Shown here piece by piece: positions 16,348 through 24,933 of a stretch of DNA of 54,325 bases. The translations under genes and the position numbers were made by a program. This DNA is from Clostridiales bacterium. Its GTDB lineage: Bacteria > Bacillota > Clostridia > Christensenellales > Aristaeellaceae. The DNA is taken from NCBI GenBank assembly GCA_004555535.1, contig SFHU01000003.1, forward strand, positions 1 through 54,325, written 5' to 3'. The notes beneath the pieces are model-generated. The model saw nothing but the letters and a program-made list of their open reading frames with translations, made no database searches and had not been told where the DNA came from. Numbering within the stretch: the first letter of the stretch is position 1; every line of letters begins with the position of its first letter.

Positions 16348-17427
16348 TCACAGCATATGCACGCATCCCTCTTTGAAGGAGAGGTACGCCGTGTCGCCGA
16401 CCTGATAGACCTTGCGGCCGACCGGGCAGTAATCCGCGAGCTTGACGAGCGTGTCATCGACCATCACATGATAGTTCTGATACGCGCCCATGAAGCAGGA
16501 GAGCACGACCTTGCAGGGCAGCGCGCCCGTGTCGGCGAGGATGCCCGCCTCGGGACGCAGGACGATCTTGCAGGTCTTGCCGACGGGGAAGCCGTCCGGA
16601 TTCTCGACGCGCACGGGGTGGCCCGCGATGTTCAGCGTACACATGCGCCCGTCGGTCGAGACGATGTCGCCCGTGAGGAAGTTGACCTCGCCGATGAAGT
16701 CCGCGACGAACTCGCTGCTGGGATGGTAGTAGATGGCTTCCGGCGTGCCCATCTGCGCGATGACGCCCTTGTTCATGATGATGATGTTGTCGGAGATCGC
16801 CATCGCCTCCGCCTGGTCGTGCGTGACATAGACGGCGGTGATGCCCAGCGTCTGCTGGATGCGGCGGATCTCCGTGCGCATGGAGACGCGCAGCTTGGCA
16901 TCGAGGTTGGAGAGCGGCTCGTCAAAGAGCAGCACGCTCGGCTCCACGACCATCGCGCGGGCGAGCGCGACGCGCTGCTGCTGGCCGCCGGAGAGCTGGT
17001 TGGTCATGCGCTGCTCCATGCCGGTCAGCTCGACGAGATCGAGGATGCGCGCGATGCGCTCCTGCATCTCCGCCTTGGGCACCTTGCGCAGGCGCAGGCC
17101 GTAGGCGACGTTGTCGTAGACGTTGTAGTGCGGGAAGAGCGCGTAGCTCTGGAAGACCATCGCCGTGTCGCGCTTGTTGGGCGTCAGGGCGTTGATCGGC
17201 TCGTCGCCCAGGTAGATCTCGCCCTCGTCCGGGGTTTCAAAGCCTGCGATCATGCGCAGCGTCGTCGTCTTGCCGCAGCCGGAGGGGCCCAGCAGCGTCA
17301 CAAAGCTGCCCGGCTCGATGTCAAGCGACACGTCATGCACGGCGTAAAACGCCTTGCCCGTCTTGGGGTCGTTGTAGATCTTGGAGATATGGTCAAGGCG
17401 AACGCCCTTCTTTTCCTTGGTGGCCAT
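16348..17427 (-). CDS. ABC importer ATP-binding protein (PotA/FbpC type)
   Basis: A 359-residue nucleotide-binding subunit. Walker A is GPSGCGKTT (about residues 47-55), the signature LSGGQQQRVALARA, Walker B LLFDEP and the switch His in YVTHD. A C-terminal TOBE-like regulatory region begins near residue 240. It powers uptake by the two-domain permease encoded just upstream (1 base apart) with the binding protein before that. Members of this group carry Fe3+, spermidine/putrescine, thiamine or phosphonates, and the exact substrate cannot be read from the sequence. Confidence 0.9.
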   Translation of the reverse strand: MATKEKKGVRLDHISKIYNDPKTGKAFYAVHDVSLDIEPGSFVTLLGPSGCGKTTTLRMIAGFETPDEGEIYLGDEPINALTPNKRDTAMVFQSYALFPHYNVYDNVAYGLRLRKVPKAEMQERIARILDLVELTGMEQRMTNQLSGGQQQRVALARAMVVEPSVLLFDEPLSNLDAKLRVSMRTEIRRIQQTLGITAVYVTHDQAEAMAISDNIIIMNKGVIAQMGTPEAIYYHPSSEFVADFIGEVNFLTGDIVSTDGRMCTLNIAGHPVRVENPDGFPVGKTCKIVLRPEAGILADTGALPCKVVLSCFMGAYQNYHVMVDDTLVKLADYCPVGRKVYQVGDTAYLSFKEGCVHML

Positions 17428-17428
17428 G

Positions 17429-19372
17429 TCAGCCCTCCTCCTTTACTCGCATCTGTTTGCTGGTTCCGAAGTGCCTGATGCAGAAGTTCATCACGACGAT
17501 GGCCGCGTAGACGATCGCGATGAGGATGGTCGCGTAGGCGCAGGCGACGCCGTAGGCGCCCTTCTCGGCGAACTCGTTGATGCGGCAGGTGATGAGCAGA
17601 TAGCGCGGCGTCACCAGCAGGATGACCGCGCTGATGGCCGTGATGGAGCGGACGAACGTCGTGACCAGGCCGCTGAAGAAGGAATCCTTGATCAGCGGGA
17701 GCGTGACCGTCATGAAGACGCGGCCGCTGCCGGCGCCCAGGTCGTAGGCCGATTCCTCGATGGATTTGTCGATCTGCCGCAGGGCGGAGATGCCGCTGCG
17801 CGTGCCGACGGGCAGCGAGCGCACGACGAACACGATCACCAGGATGATGCCCGTGCCGTAGATGCCCTGCAGGAAGCCCGTGCGGAAGACGCCGCCCGCG
17901 AAGCCGCGGATGAAGCCGACGCCCAGCACCGTGCCGGGGACGGCCATGGCGAGCATCGAGACGAACTCGATGAAGCCCTTCGCGCGGAACTTCTTCTTGA
18001 CGACCAGGTAGGAGATGATCATCGAGAGCAGCGCGGTGATCGGCGAGGCGATCAGCGAGAGGACGAAGGAATCCTTGAAGGCCTTGAAGCCGTCGTCGCG
18101 GAAGAGCTGCTCAAACCACTTGAGCGAGAGGCTGTAATCGCGGCCCCAGAGCTTGAAGAGCGCACCGAAGGGAATCGCGATGTACATCAGAATGACGAAC
18201 GCGGAGATCACGGAGCAGAGCGTCACCAGCGGCACGCGCACGCTCCTGTCCTCGATGAGGGCGCGGGCGCGGCTGGCCTTGCCGGTCAGCGTCGCGGCGG
18301 TCTTCTTCTCGAGGTAGTATTTCTGGATCAGGAAGAGGAACAGCGTGATGCACAGCAGCACGACGGCCATCGCCGCGGCGCCGTTGGTGTCATAGCTGCC
18401 GCCTGTGATGCGCAGATAGATCGTCGTGGCGAGCGTGTCATAGCTGCCGCCGATCATCATGGGGTTGGCGAAGTCGGCGACGGACTCGATGAAGGTGACG
18501 AGGAAGGCGTTGCCCAGGCCCGGCAGCATCAGCGGCAGGGTCACGGTCGTGAAGACCTTCATGCGGCTCGCGCCCATGTTGCGCGCGGCCTCCTCCATGG
18601 AGGGATCGATGTTCTTGAGCAGGCCCTTGAGCATCATGTAGCAGACGGGGAAGAAGGTCAGCACCTGCACGATGGCGATGCCGCCCAGGCCGTAGACGTT
18701 GCTGTCGTAGATGCCCAACAGCTTGCGGGTGATCAGGCCGCCGCGGCCGAAGAGCAGGATCATCGACAGCGAGAGTACGAACGGCGGCGAGACGACCGGC
18801 AGCATCGAGACGACGTCGAACATCTTCTTGGTCACGCGCGAGCGCACGCGCACATAGCAGTCGACATAGGCGAAGAGCAGGCCGATGATCACGGAGCCAA
18901 AGCCTGTGATCGCACCCAGCACGAGCGTGTTGCGGAAGGCCGTTGTGAAGGTGTAATCGGCGAAGATGCGCGGGAAGGCCGCCAGGGTCAGCATGTTGCG
19001 CTGTACCTTGACATAGGTCGTGGCGGGATCGACCGCCTCGCCCTCCTTGAGCGCGCGCCCGTTTTTGGCGAACAGGCAGCCGACCTGCGAATCGAGGCTT
19101 TCCAGCGCGACGACGGTCTTCTTGTTCTTGCTGCTCAGGACGGTGACGGAGGCGCCGTCCTTGCTGTAGGGCGCGTCGGCTTCGCCGCTGAGCACCGTCT
19201 CAAGCGGCACCAGCTCCGTCCCCTGCACATAGACGCTGTCCAGCAGGAGCATCGCCAGCGGATAGAGGATGAAGAGCATGAGCAGGACGACCAGCAGCAG
19301 GATCGTAAAGACCATCAGCGGATCGGCGAAGAACTTTTTGCGCTCAAGCGCTGCGCTTTGATGGGTTTTCAT
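17429..19372 (-). CDS. ABC importer permease, two fused membrane domains (FbpB type)
   Basis: A 647-residue permease made of two BPD-type units in one chain, about residues 125-330 and 420-640. Each has an EAA loop: EEAARNMGASRMKVF and EESAYDLGAGSGRVF. This fused form is typical of ferric iron and related importers. The first membrane helix is separated from the rest by an unusually long outside loop of about 85 residues (from DSVYVQG to the TFTTAFRNT helix). ATG 19372 is preferred to ATG 19378 because GGGG stands nine bases upstream. A hairpin separates it from the binding-protein gene. Confidence 0.88.
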   Translation of the reverse strand: MKTHQSAALERKKFFADPLMVFTILLLVVLLMLFILYPLAMLLLDSVYVQGTELVPLETVLSGEADAPYSKDGASVTVLSSKNKKTVVALESLDSQVGCLFAKNGRALKEGEAVDPATTYVKVQRNMLTLAAFPRIFADYTFTTAFRNTLVLGAITGFGSVIIGLLFAYVDCYVRVRSRVTKKMFDVVSMLPVVSPPFVLSLSMILLFGRGGLITRKLLGIYDSNVYGLGGIAIVQVLTFFPVCYMMLKGLLKNIDPSMEEAARNMGASRMKVFTTVTLPLMLPGLGNAFLVTFIESVADFANPMMIGGSYDTLATTIYLRITGGSYDTNGAAAMAVVLLCITLFLFLIQKYYLEKKTAATLTGKASRARALIEDRSVRVPLVTLCSVISAFVILMYIAIPFGALFKLWGRDYSLSLKWFEQLFRDDGFKAFKDSFVLSLIASPITALLSMIISYLVVKKKFRAKGFIEFVSMLAMAVPGTVLGVGFIRGFAGGVFRTGFLQGIYGTGIILVIVFVVRSLPVGTRSGISALRQIDKSIEESAYDLGAGSGRVFMTVTLPLIKDSFFSGLVTTFVRSITAISAVILLVTPRYLLITCRINEFAEKGAYGVACAYATILIAIVYAAIVVMNFCIRHFGTSKQMRVKEEG

Positions 19373-19397
19373 GGGCATGCACCCCTTTGTTGATCAA

Positions 19398-19428
19398 AAG
19401 GGGGATGGGGTTTGGCCCCATCCCCTTG
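19398..19428 (-). terminator. Intercistronic hairpin between binding protein and permease
   Basis: GGGGATGGGG and CCCCATCCCC pair around a short loop, with TTTTGAT following on the minus strand. Such partial terminators often let the binding protein be made in excess of the membrane parts. Confidence 0.55.
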
Positions 19429-19533
19429 GAGTTGATGCGTCTGTTTTGTGCGAAAGACCGGCGAGGCCTGCGGCCTCATGCGCCAGCCTCAGAGGACTGA
19501 CAGAGCAGCTTCGGAAGAAACAGGCGAAGCCGG

Positions 19534-20607
19534 TTACTCGGTCTTGAAGCGGCTGTCGGCGGCGTCGCCCAGCGCGTTGAAGAAGTCGGTCACATACTGG
19601 GTCGTGTTGTTCTTGGCGTCCTCGAAGTCATAGTCGATGACGTTGTTCGGGTCGAGGCCGAACGGCTCGACGGCCGCGGGCTGCTGGGCGGAGTTGATGA
19701 CGAGGAACTGATAGCTCTCGGCATCGTCGGCCAGCTCGACGCACTCCGGAGAGAGCGCATACTCGATCCATAGCTTCGCGGCGTTCTCGTGGGCGCAGCC
19801 CTCGAAGATCGCGGTCGCGCCGATCTCAAAGCTCGTGCCCTCGGACGGGATGATCAGGGCGATGTTGTCATAGCCGGAGAGGATCTGCGCGATGCCGTCG
19901 TGCAGGAAGCCGATGCCGATGACGCACTCGCCGATGCCGACCTTCTTGGACGGGCCGGAGCCGGACTTGGTGTACTGCGCGATGTTCTTGTCCAGCTCCA
20001 CGAAGTACTTCATGGCCTCGTCATGGCCCTTGAGCTGCACCATCGTGTTGATGATCAGCTTCGCGGTGCCGGCGGTGTTCGGGTTGGACATCCAGATCAG
20101 GCCCTGATACTCGGGCTTGAGCAGGTCGTCCCAGCCCTGCGGCGCCTCGAGGCCCAGGCGCTCGAGCTCCTCGGTGTTGACCATGAAGCCCAGAATGCCC
20201 TTGTAGATGCCGTACCAGTAGCCGTCCGCGTCGCGGTACATGTCGGAGGCGAGATCGGCGGCGTTCTTGGCCTCATAGGCCATCAGCAGGCCCGCCTTGG
20301 CGCTCTCGTTGTAGGGATCGGTCGTGCCGCCGAACCAGACGTCGCCGGACGGGTTGCCGTTTTCCTCGGTGATCTTGGCCTGCACCTCGCCGGTGGAGAG
20401 GCGCTGATAGTAGGTCTTGATGCCGTAGAGCTCCTCAAAGTGCTTCGCGGCGGCGGCGAGATAGGGCTCCTCGCAGGAGCCGTAGACGACGAGCTCGCCC
20501 TCCTCCTGGGCGGCCTTGATGAGCGCTTCGTCGATCTCGGCCAGGCCAAGGCCCGCGCAGGAGAAGACCAGCAGCGCACACAGCAGCAGAGCAAACAGTT
20601 TCTTCAT
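19534..20607 (-). CDS. ABC importer substrate-binding protein (FbpA/AfuA-like)
   Basis: A 357-residue exported binding protein. The signal peptide MKKLFALLLCALLVFSCAGLGLA precedes EIDEALIKAAQEEGELVVYGS, a start typical of the ferric/polyamine/2-aminoethylphosphonate binding proteins. DVWFGGTTDPY and GVIGIGF-like stretches fit the same group. The signal contains a Cys (VFSC), but the -2 Phe is atypical for a lipobox, so release by signal peptidase I after GLA is equally possible. The ATG follows AAGGAG at good spacing; a GTG three codons earlier is less likely. First gene of the three-gene importer operon. Confidence 0.87.
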   Translation of the reverse strand: MKKLFALLLCALLVFSCAGLGLAEIDEALIKAAQEEGELVVYGSCEEPYLAAAAKHFEELYGIKTYYQRLSTGEVQAKITEENGNPSGDVWFGGTTDPYNESAKAGLLMAYEAKNAADLASDMYRDADGYWYGIYKGILGFMVNTEELERLGLEAPQGWDDLLKPEYQGLIWMSNPNTAGTAKLIINTMVQLKGHDEAMKYFVELDKNIAQYTKSGSGPSKKVGIGECVIGIGFLHDGIAQILSGYDNIALIIPSEGTSFEIGATAIFEGCAHENAAKLWIEYALSPECVELADDAESYQFLVINSAQQPAAVEPFGLDPNNVIDYDFEDAKNNTTQYVTDFFNALGDAADSRFKTE

Positions 20608-20678
20608 GGTTTTCACTCCTTATTTGAATCGGTTGCGACCTTCAGGTTATGCAGGCTGAAAGTCTTTTGTTACCGATT

Positions 20679-20707
20679 ATTATAAGGGTTGCACATTTAG
20701 GTGTCAA
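20679..20707 (-). promoter_or_regulatory. Consensus promoter of the ABC importer operon
   Basis: Minus strand TTGACA (20707-20702), 17-base spacer, TATAAT (20684-20679): a perfect match to the sigma-A consensus. The rest of the gap up to 20995 holds only a composite hairpin element and GC-rich sequence in which I see no gene. Confidence 0.85.
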
Positions 20708-20838
20708 CCGCCTGACACAAAAATTGTAAAAAACAGGTAAAGCGACACCGAAAACGACCGGATTGGACAGGAAGCGACCGGCGGGAAACAGAAAGCCCCT
20801 ACCGGGAGGCAGGGGGACGGGAAGCGGGTTGACGGTGG

Positions 20839-20976
20839 ACAGTCTCAATCGTAGGCCGCCTTGCGGCCTGCTCTGAGACTGTGTTCTCCTTGTTTTATTT
20901 GGGAACGATAGGGCTGCCGCCCTATAACCTGCCTGAGGGACGAAGTCCCTCAGACTCCCCTCTTCGCTTTGCGCGC
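20839..20976. repeat. Composite hairpin element, copy 2
   Basis: Three hairpins in order: ACAGTCTCA/TGAGACTGT with an inner AGGCCGC/GCGGCCT stem (20839-20882), TAGGGC/GCCCTA (20909-20924) and CTGAGGGA/TCCCTCAG with loop cgaag (20933-20953), then the edge TCTTCGCTTTGCGCG. It lies between the importer promoter and the 3' end of azlD. Confidence 0.85.
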
Positions 20977-20995
20977 AGGGAAGCGGGTTGGCCGT

Positions 20996-21301
20996 TCAGA
21001 CGAGCAGGAACTCCGCGATCAGCACGACGGCGCAGCAGCTGACGGCGACGGGGAACAGCCCCGCGCCCAGATACGCCAGCACGACGCCGGCGGCCAGCGC
21101 CAGCGCGCCCGCGACGGGGCTCTGCGTCGCCTCGACAATCGCGGGGAAGGTCATCACCGCGAGCGTCACATAGGGCACATAGAAGAGGAAGGACTGGATG
21201 AACCGGTTCTTGATCGGCCGGCGGATCAGCGTCAGCGGCAGCACGCGGATCAGATAGGTCACACCCGCCATGATGGCGATGTAGAGGTTCACGTTTCTCA
21301 T
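20996..21301 (-). CDS. azlD: AzlD-family branched-chain amino acid transport protein
   Basis: A 101-residue membrane protein with about three to four hydrophobic segments. The pattern YIAIMAGVTYLIRVLPL near the start is typical of AzlD, the small partner of AzlC. Together they export branched-chain amino acids and their analogues. Its start overlaps the end of azlC by four bases (ATGA), so the two are translationally coupled. Confidence 0.9.
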   Translation of the reverse strand: MRNVNLYIAIMAGVTYLIRVLPLTLIRRPIKNRFIQSFLFYVPYVTLAVMTFPAIVEATQSPVAGALALAAGVVLAYLGAGLFPVAVSCCAVVLIAEFLLV

Positions 21302-22068
21302 GCGTCCATCTCCTCCTCCGTGTAATGCGCGCTCTGCACGGGGAAGAGCAGCGCCGCGATGCCGGCGAGCAGCACGGTCAGCACGATGGTGCGCGTGCCG
21401 CCGGAAAAGCCGGAGATGACGGGCAGCTTTCCGGCAGCCCAGCTCGCGGCGAAGCCCGCCAGCACGAGGCCGGCGACGATGCGGCTGCGGCGCGCGGGCG
21501 GGATGATGATCGCCAGGAACATGCCGTAGAGCGCGACGCTCAGCGCGCTGACGATGCGCGCGGGCAGCAGGTTGCCCATCACGATGCCGCAGGACGTGCC
21601 CGCGGCCCAGGGGATCACCGAGGTGAGGATGACGCCGTAGGTGTAGTACGGGTCGATCAGCCCGGGGCGCGCGATGGTGACGCCGAAGATCTCGTCCGTG
21701 ACCGCCGTGCCGATGAGCAGGCGATGCTGGAAGGGCATCTCCGGGGCGAAGCGCTGGCTGAGCGCGCAGCTCATCAGCAGATAGCGCGCGTTGGCGATCA
21801 GCGTGATGAGCGCGATTTCCAGATACGTCGCCTGCGCGGCGATGGAGGTGAAGACCGCGTATTCGCCCGCCGACGCGGAGGTAAGCAGGCTCGCGAAGAA
21901 GCCCTGCAGGGCGCTCAGTCCCGCGCCGCGCGCGGAAATGCCCAGGGAGAAGGAGACGGCGAAGTACCCAAGACCGATGGGGATGCCGTCGCGCAGGCCC
22001 TGGCGGAAGGCCGCGCCATGGTCAAAGCCGGCGTACGCGCCGGGAGTTGTCTGGGAAGATGCTTTCAT
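21298..22068 (-). CDS. azlC: AzlC-family branched-chain amino acid permease
   Basis: A 256-residue membrane protein with FRQGLRDGIPIGLGYFAVSFSLG near the start and about seven hydrophobic segments, as in AzlC/YgaZ exporters. ATG 22068 is chosen because AAAGGAGT lies nine bases upstream; an in-frame start at 22092 falls inside the promoter region. A TATAAT on the minus strand just upstream serves the azlCD pair. The divergent neighbour is a TetR regulator that could in principle control either side. Confidence 0.9.
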   Translation of the reverse strand: MKASSQTTPGAYAGFDHGAAFRQGLRDGIPIGLGYFAVSFSLGISARGAGLSALQGFFASLLTSASAGEYAVFTSIAAQATYLEIALITLIANARYLLMSCALSQRFAPEMPFQHRLLIGTAVTDEIFGVTIARPGLIDPYYTYGVILTSVIPWAAGTSCGIVMGNLLPARIVSALSVALYGMFLAIIIPPARRSRIVAGLVLAGFAASWAAGKLPVISGFSGGTRTIVLTVLLAGIAALLFPVQSAHYTEEEMDA

Positions 22069-22160
22069 TCGGATACCACTCCTTTGTGACAAGGGGTATT
22101 ATACCAGAAGGAGCGCGCCGAGGTAAACAAGGAAGAGAAAAATTATGCGATCGCCCGCGG

Positions 22161-22189
22161 TTGCTTTTGGCCGCGTTTTCCGATACAAT
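22161..22189 (+). promoter_or_regulatory. Promoter for the TetR-family gene
   Basis: TTGCTT (22161-22166), 17-base spacer, TACAAT (22184-22189), about 30 bases before ATG 22220. Confidence 0.6.
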
Positions 22190-22219
22190 GGACAAAAAGC
22201 GGGATAGGGAGGGAAGCGG

Positions 22220-22807
22220 ATGGCCCGGCAGTATACGCGTGAATCGATCCGCCGTGAATTCATCGCCATGCTCGACGAGCGGCCGCTTGACGAGATCACC
22301 GTGACCGACCTCGTCGCGCGATGCGAAATCAACCGGAAGACCTTTTACTATTATTATCAGGATATCTACGCCGTGCTCTCCGAGATCTTTGAATCCGAGC
22401 TCGAGGCCGTCTATGCGCGCACGCGCGGGACGGATGCCTGGGAGGCGGGCTTCACGGAGGCCGTGCGCATCGCCATGGAGCACAAGCGCGCGGTCTTCCA
22501 TGTCTATCACTCCATGCGCCGCGAGGAGCTGGAGCGCTATCTTTATACCGTCGCGGGCGAGGTGATGCTGCGCTATGTGAACCGGGAAAGCGAGGGCATC
22601 CATGCCAGCGAGGCGGACAAGCGGCTCATCGCGATGTTTTATCAGTGCGCGCTTGAGCAGATGGTGCTCAGCTGGATCGGCGGCGGGATGAAGGAGGATG
22701 CGCCTGCTCTCATCAGCCGCATCGGCCTGCTCTTTGACGGCAACATCCGCCTGTCGCTCGAGCACAGCGCCAAGCTGCCTGTCCCGCCCTGGAAGGGCGC
22801 GGAATGA
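22220..22807 (+). CDS. TetR/AcrR-family transcription regulator
   Basis: A 195-residue regulator. Residues 1-50 are a TetR DNA-binding domain: RESIRREFIAMLDERPLDEITVTDLVARCEINRKTFYYYY. The remaining 145 residues are the ligand-binding and dimer part, with no recognisable ligand signature. It lies just upstream of oleate hydratase in the same direction but is separated from it by two terminator-like hairpins, so it has its own transcript. Control of oleate hydratase in response to fatty acids is a reasonable inference from position alone. A GGGAGGG site precedes the ATG. Confidence 0.88.
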   Translation: MARQYTRESIRREFIAMLDERPLDEITVTDLVARCEINRKTFYYYYQDIYAVLSEIFESELEAVYARTRGTDAWEAGFTEAVRIAMEHKRAVFHVYHSMRREELERYLYTVAGEVMLRYVNRESEGIHASEADKRLIAMFYQCALEQMVLSWIGGGMKEDAPALISRIGLLFDGNIRLSLEHSAKLPVPPWKGAE

Positions 22808-22815
22808 TGGCCACA

Positions 22816-22840
22816 AACCGGGCCGGATGTCCGGTTTTTC
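22816..22840 (+). terminator. First terminator after the TetR gene
   Basis: AACCGG (22816-22821) and CCGGTT (22831-22836), followed by TTTTT. Confidence 0.5.
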
Positions 22841-22853
22841 CCCAAAGGCGCCT

Positions 22854-22885
22854 GCCGTGTCGCAAACTGTGACACGGCTTTTTTT
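22854..22885 (+). terminator. Second terminator after the TetR gene
   Basis: GCCGTGTC (22854-22861) pairs with GACACGGC (22871-22878) across a 9-base loop, followed by seven T. Confidence 0.85.
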
Positions 22886-23011
22886 CTGCCCGTATATTTG
22901 CCGAAATCCCAATGATACAATAGGGCTGTCAAAAGAAACCGGCGCGGCGCCCGGGCGAAGGGATTCCGGGCGGACAGCCGGGAGGCAAAGAGATGAACGG
23001 AGGGTTTTAAT

Positions 23012-24787
23012 ATGTATTACAGCAGCGGCAATTATGAGGCGTTTGCCCGTCCGGTCAAGCCGGAGGGCGTCGACGGCAAGTCGGCTTATCTGGTGGGCTC
23101 GGGATTGGCGGCGCTCGCGGCGGCCTGCTTCCTCGTGCGCGACGGGCAGATGAAGGGCGAGCACATCCATATCCTCGAAAAGGATCCGATCCCCGGCGGC
23201 GCCTGCGACGGATGGCAGTATCCGGATCGCGGATTTGTTATGCGCGGCGGCCGCGAGATGGACAATCACTTCGAATGCATGTGGGATCTGTTCCGCTCCA
23301 TTCCCTCGATCGAGACGGAGGGCGTGAGCGTGCTCGACGAATATTACTGGCTCAACAAGAAGGATCCGAATTACTCCCTCTGCCGCGCGACCGAGAAATG
23401 CGGTCAGGACGCGCACACGGAGAACAAATTCGGCCTTTCCGACAAGGCCTCGATGGAGATCATGAAGCTGTTTATGACCCCAAACGAGAAGCTCTACAAC
23501 GTCTCCATCGAGCAGATCTTCGACGATGAGGTGCTGAATTCGAATTTCTGGATGTATTGGCGCACGATGTTCGCCTTTGAAAACTGGCACAGCGCGCTCG
23601 AGATGAAGCTCTATCTTCAGCGCTTCGTCCATCATATCGGCGGCCTGCCGGACTTCACGGCGCTGCGCTTCACGAAATACAACCAGTATGAATCGATGAT
23701 TCTGCCGATGGTCAAATACCTCAAGGAGCGCGGTGTGCAGTTTCATTACGGCGTGCAGGTCGTCGATGTGACGTTTGACATCAAGCCGGGGCGCAAGGTT
23801 GCCACGGGCATCAAGGTCATTGACAACGGCCGGGAGGACACCATCGGCCTCACGGAAAACGACCTCGTCTTCATCACCAACGGCGGCTGTGTCGAGAATG
23901 CGGCGCTCGGCGATCAGAATACGCCTGCGCCGATGGAGACCGAAATCCGCCCCGGCGGCGGCTGGGATTTGTGGCGAAGGATCGCCGCGCAGGATCCGTC
24001 CTTCGGCCATCCCGATAAATTCTGCTCCGATCCGGAGAAGACCAACTGGATGAGCGCGACCGTGACGACGCTCGACGAGCGCATCGTCCCCTACATCCGG
24101 AAGATCTGCAAGCGCGATCCCTTCAGCGGCGGCGTCGTGACCGGCGGCATCGTGACCGTCAAGGATTCGAGCTGGCTGCTCTCCTGGACATTCAACCGCC
24201 AGCCGCAGTTCCACGCGCAGAAGAACGGCCAGCTCGTCGGCTGGATCTACGGCCTCTTCTCCGACAGGCCGGGCGACTTCATCAAAAAGCCGATGCGCGA
24301 ATGCACGGGCAAGGAGATCTGCGAGGAATGGCTCTATCATCTCGGCGTGCCGGTCGATCAGATCGAGGATCTCGCGGCAAACAGCGCGAACACCGTCCCC
24401 TGCATGATGCCCTATATCACTGCGTTCTTCATGCCGCGCGAGGCGGGCGACCGCCCGCTGGTCGTGCCGGAGGGCAGCGTCAATTTCGCCTTCCTCGGCC
24501 AGTTCGCCGAGACGAAGCGCGACACCATCTTCACGACCGAATACTCCATCCGCACCGGCATGGAGGCCGTCTACACGCTGCTTGATGTCGACCGCGGCGT
24601 GCCGGAGGTCTGGGGAAGCGTCTACGATGTGCGCTGTCTGCTCGATGCGACGGTCAAGCTCGGGGATGGCAAAAAGCTCACCGAGCACGAGCTGCCCTTC
24701 CTGGAGAAGATCGTGCTGCATGAGGCGATCAAGAAGCTCGGGGATACCGATGTGGGCAAGCTGCTCCGCGAATACGGCGTCGTCTGA
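23012..24787 (+). CDS. ohyA: Oleate hydratase
   Basis: A 591-residue FAD enzyme (formerly myosin-cross-reactive antigen) that adds water to the double bond of oleic and related acids to give 10-hydroxy acids. The N-terminal nucleotide fold has LVGSGLAALAAACFL. The family block DGWQYPDRGFVMRGGREMDNHFECMWDLF and the C-terminal NFAFLGQFAETKRDTIFTTEYS-type text are both clear. Its length matches the family. It detoxifies unsaturated fatty acids of the host diet. It is preceded by a TetR gene and followed by a patatin-like lipase, forming a small lipid-handling neighbourhood. A GGAGG site lies before the ATG, and a TACAAT at 22916-22921 may be its -10. Confidence 0.95.
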   Translation: MYYSSGNYEAFARPVKPEGVDGKSAYLVGSGLAALAAACFLVRDGQMKGEHIHILEKDPIPGGACDGWQYPDRGFVMRGGREMDNHFECMWDLFRSIPSIETEGVSVLDEYYWLNKKDPNYSLCRATEKCGQDAHTENKFGLSDKASMEIMKLFMTPNEKLYNVSIEQIFDDEVLNSNFWMYWRTMFAFENWHSALEMKLYLQRFVHHIGGLPDFTALRFTKYNQYESMILPMVKYLKERGVQFHYGVQVVDVTFDIKPGRKVATGIKVIDNGREDTIGLTENDLVFITNGGCVENAALGDQNTPAPMETEIRPGGGWDLWRRIAAQDPSFGHPDKFCSDPEKTNWMSATVTTLDERIVPYIRKICKRDPFSGGVVTGGIVTVKDSSWLLSWTFNRQPQFHAQKNGQLVGWIYGLFSDRPGDFIKKPMRECTGKEICEEWLYHLGVPVDQIEDLAANSANTVPCMMPYITAFFMPREAGDRPLVVPEGSVNFAFLGQFAETKRDTIFTTEYSIRTGMEAVYTLLDVDRGVPEVWGSVYDVRCLLDATVKLGDGKKLTEHELPFLEKIVLHEAIKKLGDTDVGKLLREYGVV

Positions 24788-24807
24788 TCCTTGCCTGCCG
24801 CAATGCG

Positions 24808-24832
24808 TCCTCCCCTCGCGGGGAGGATTTTT
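24808..24832 (+). terminator. Terminator of oleate hydratase
   Basis: TCCTCCCC (24808-24815), loop TCGC, GGGGAGGA (24820-24827), then five T. Confidence 0.9.
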
Positions 24833-24865
24833 GCGCGGAGATTTTGCGCCGGGCACGCAGTTTCT

Positions 24866-24894
24866 TTGACATTTGCCGGAAAAAGCCGTATAAT
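24866..24894 (+). promoter_or_regulatory. Consensus promoter of the patatin-like gene
   Basis: TTGACA (24866-24871), 17-base spacer, TATAAT (24889-24894): perfect sigma-A consensus. Confidence 0.85.
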
Positions 24895-24933
24895 ATCTCA
24901 GTTAAAGAGACCTTTCGCGGAGGTGGATGAAGG

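Noticed and set aside
22857..22875. Palindrome GTGTC...GACAC read first as a TetR operator
   Set aside because: The palindrome extends to GCCGTGTC/GACACGGC and is followed by seven T, so a terminator of the TetR gene explains it. No matching site lies near the TetR promoter.
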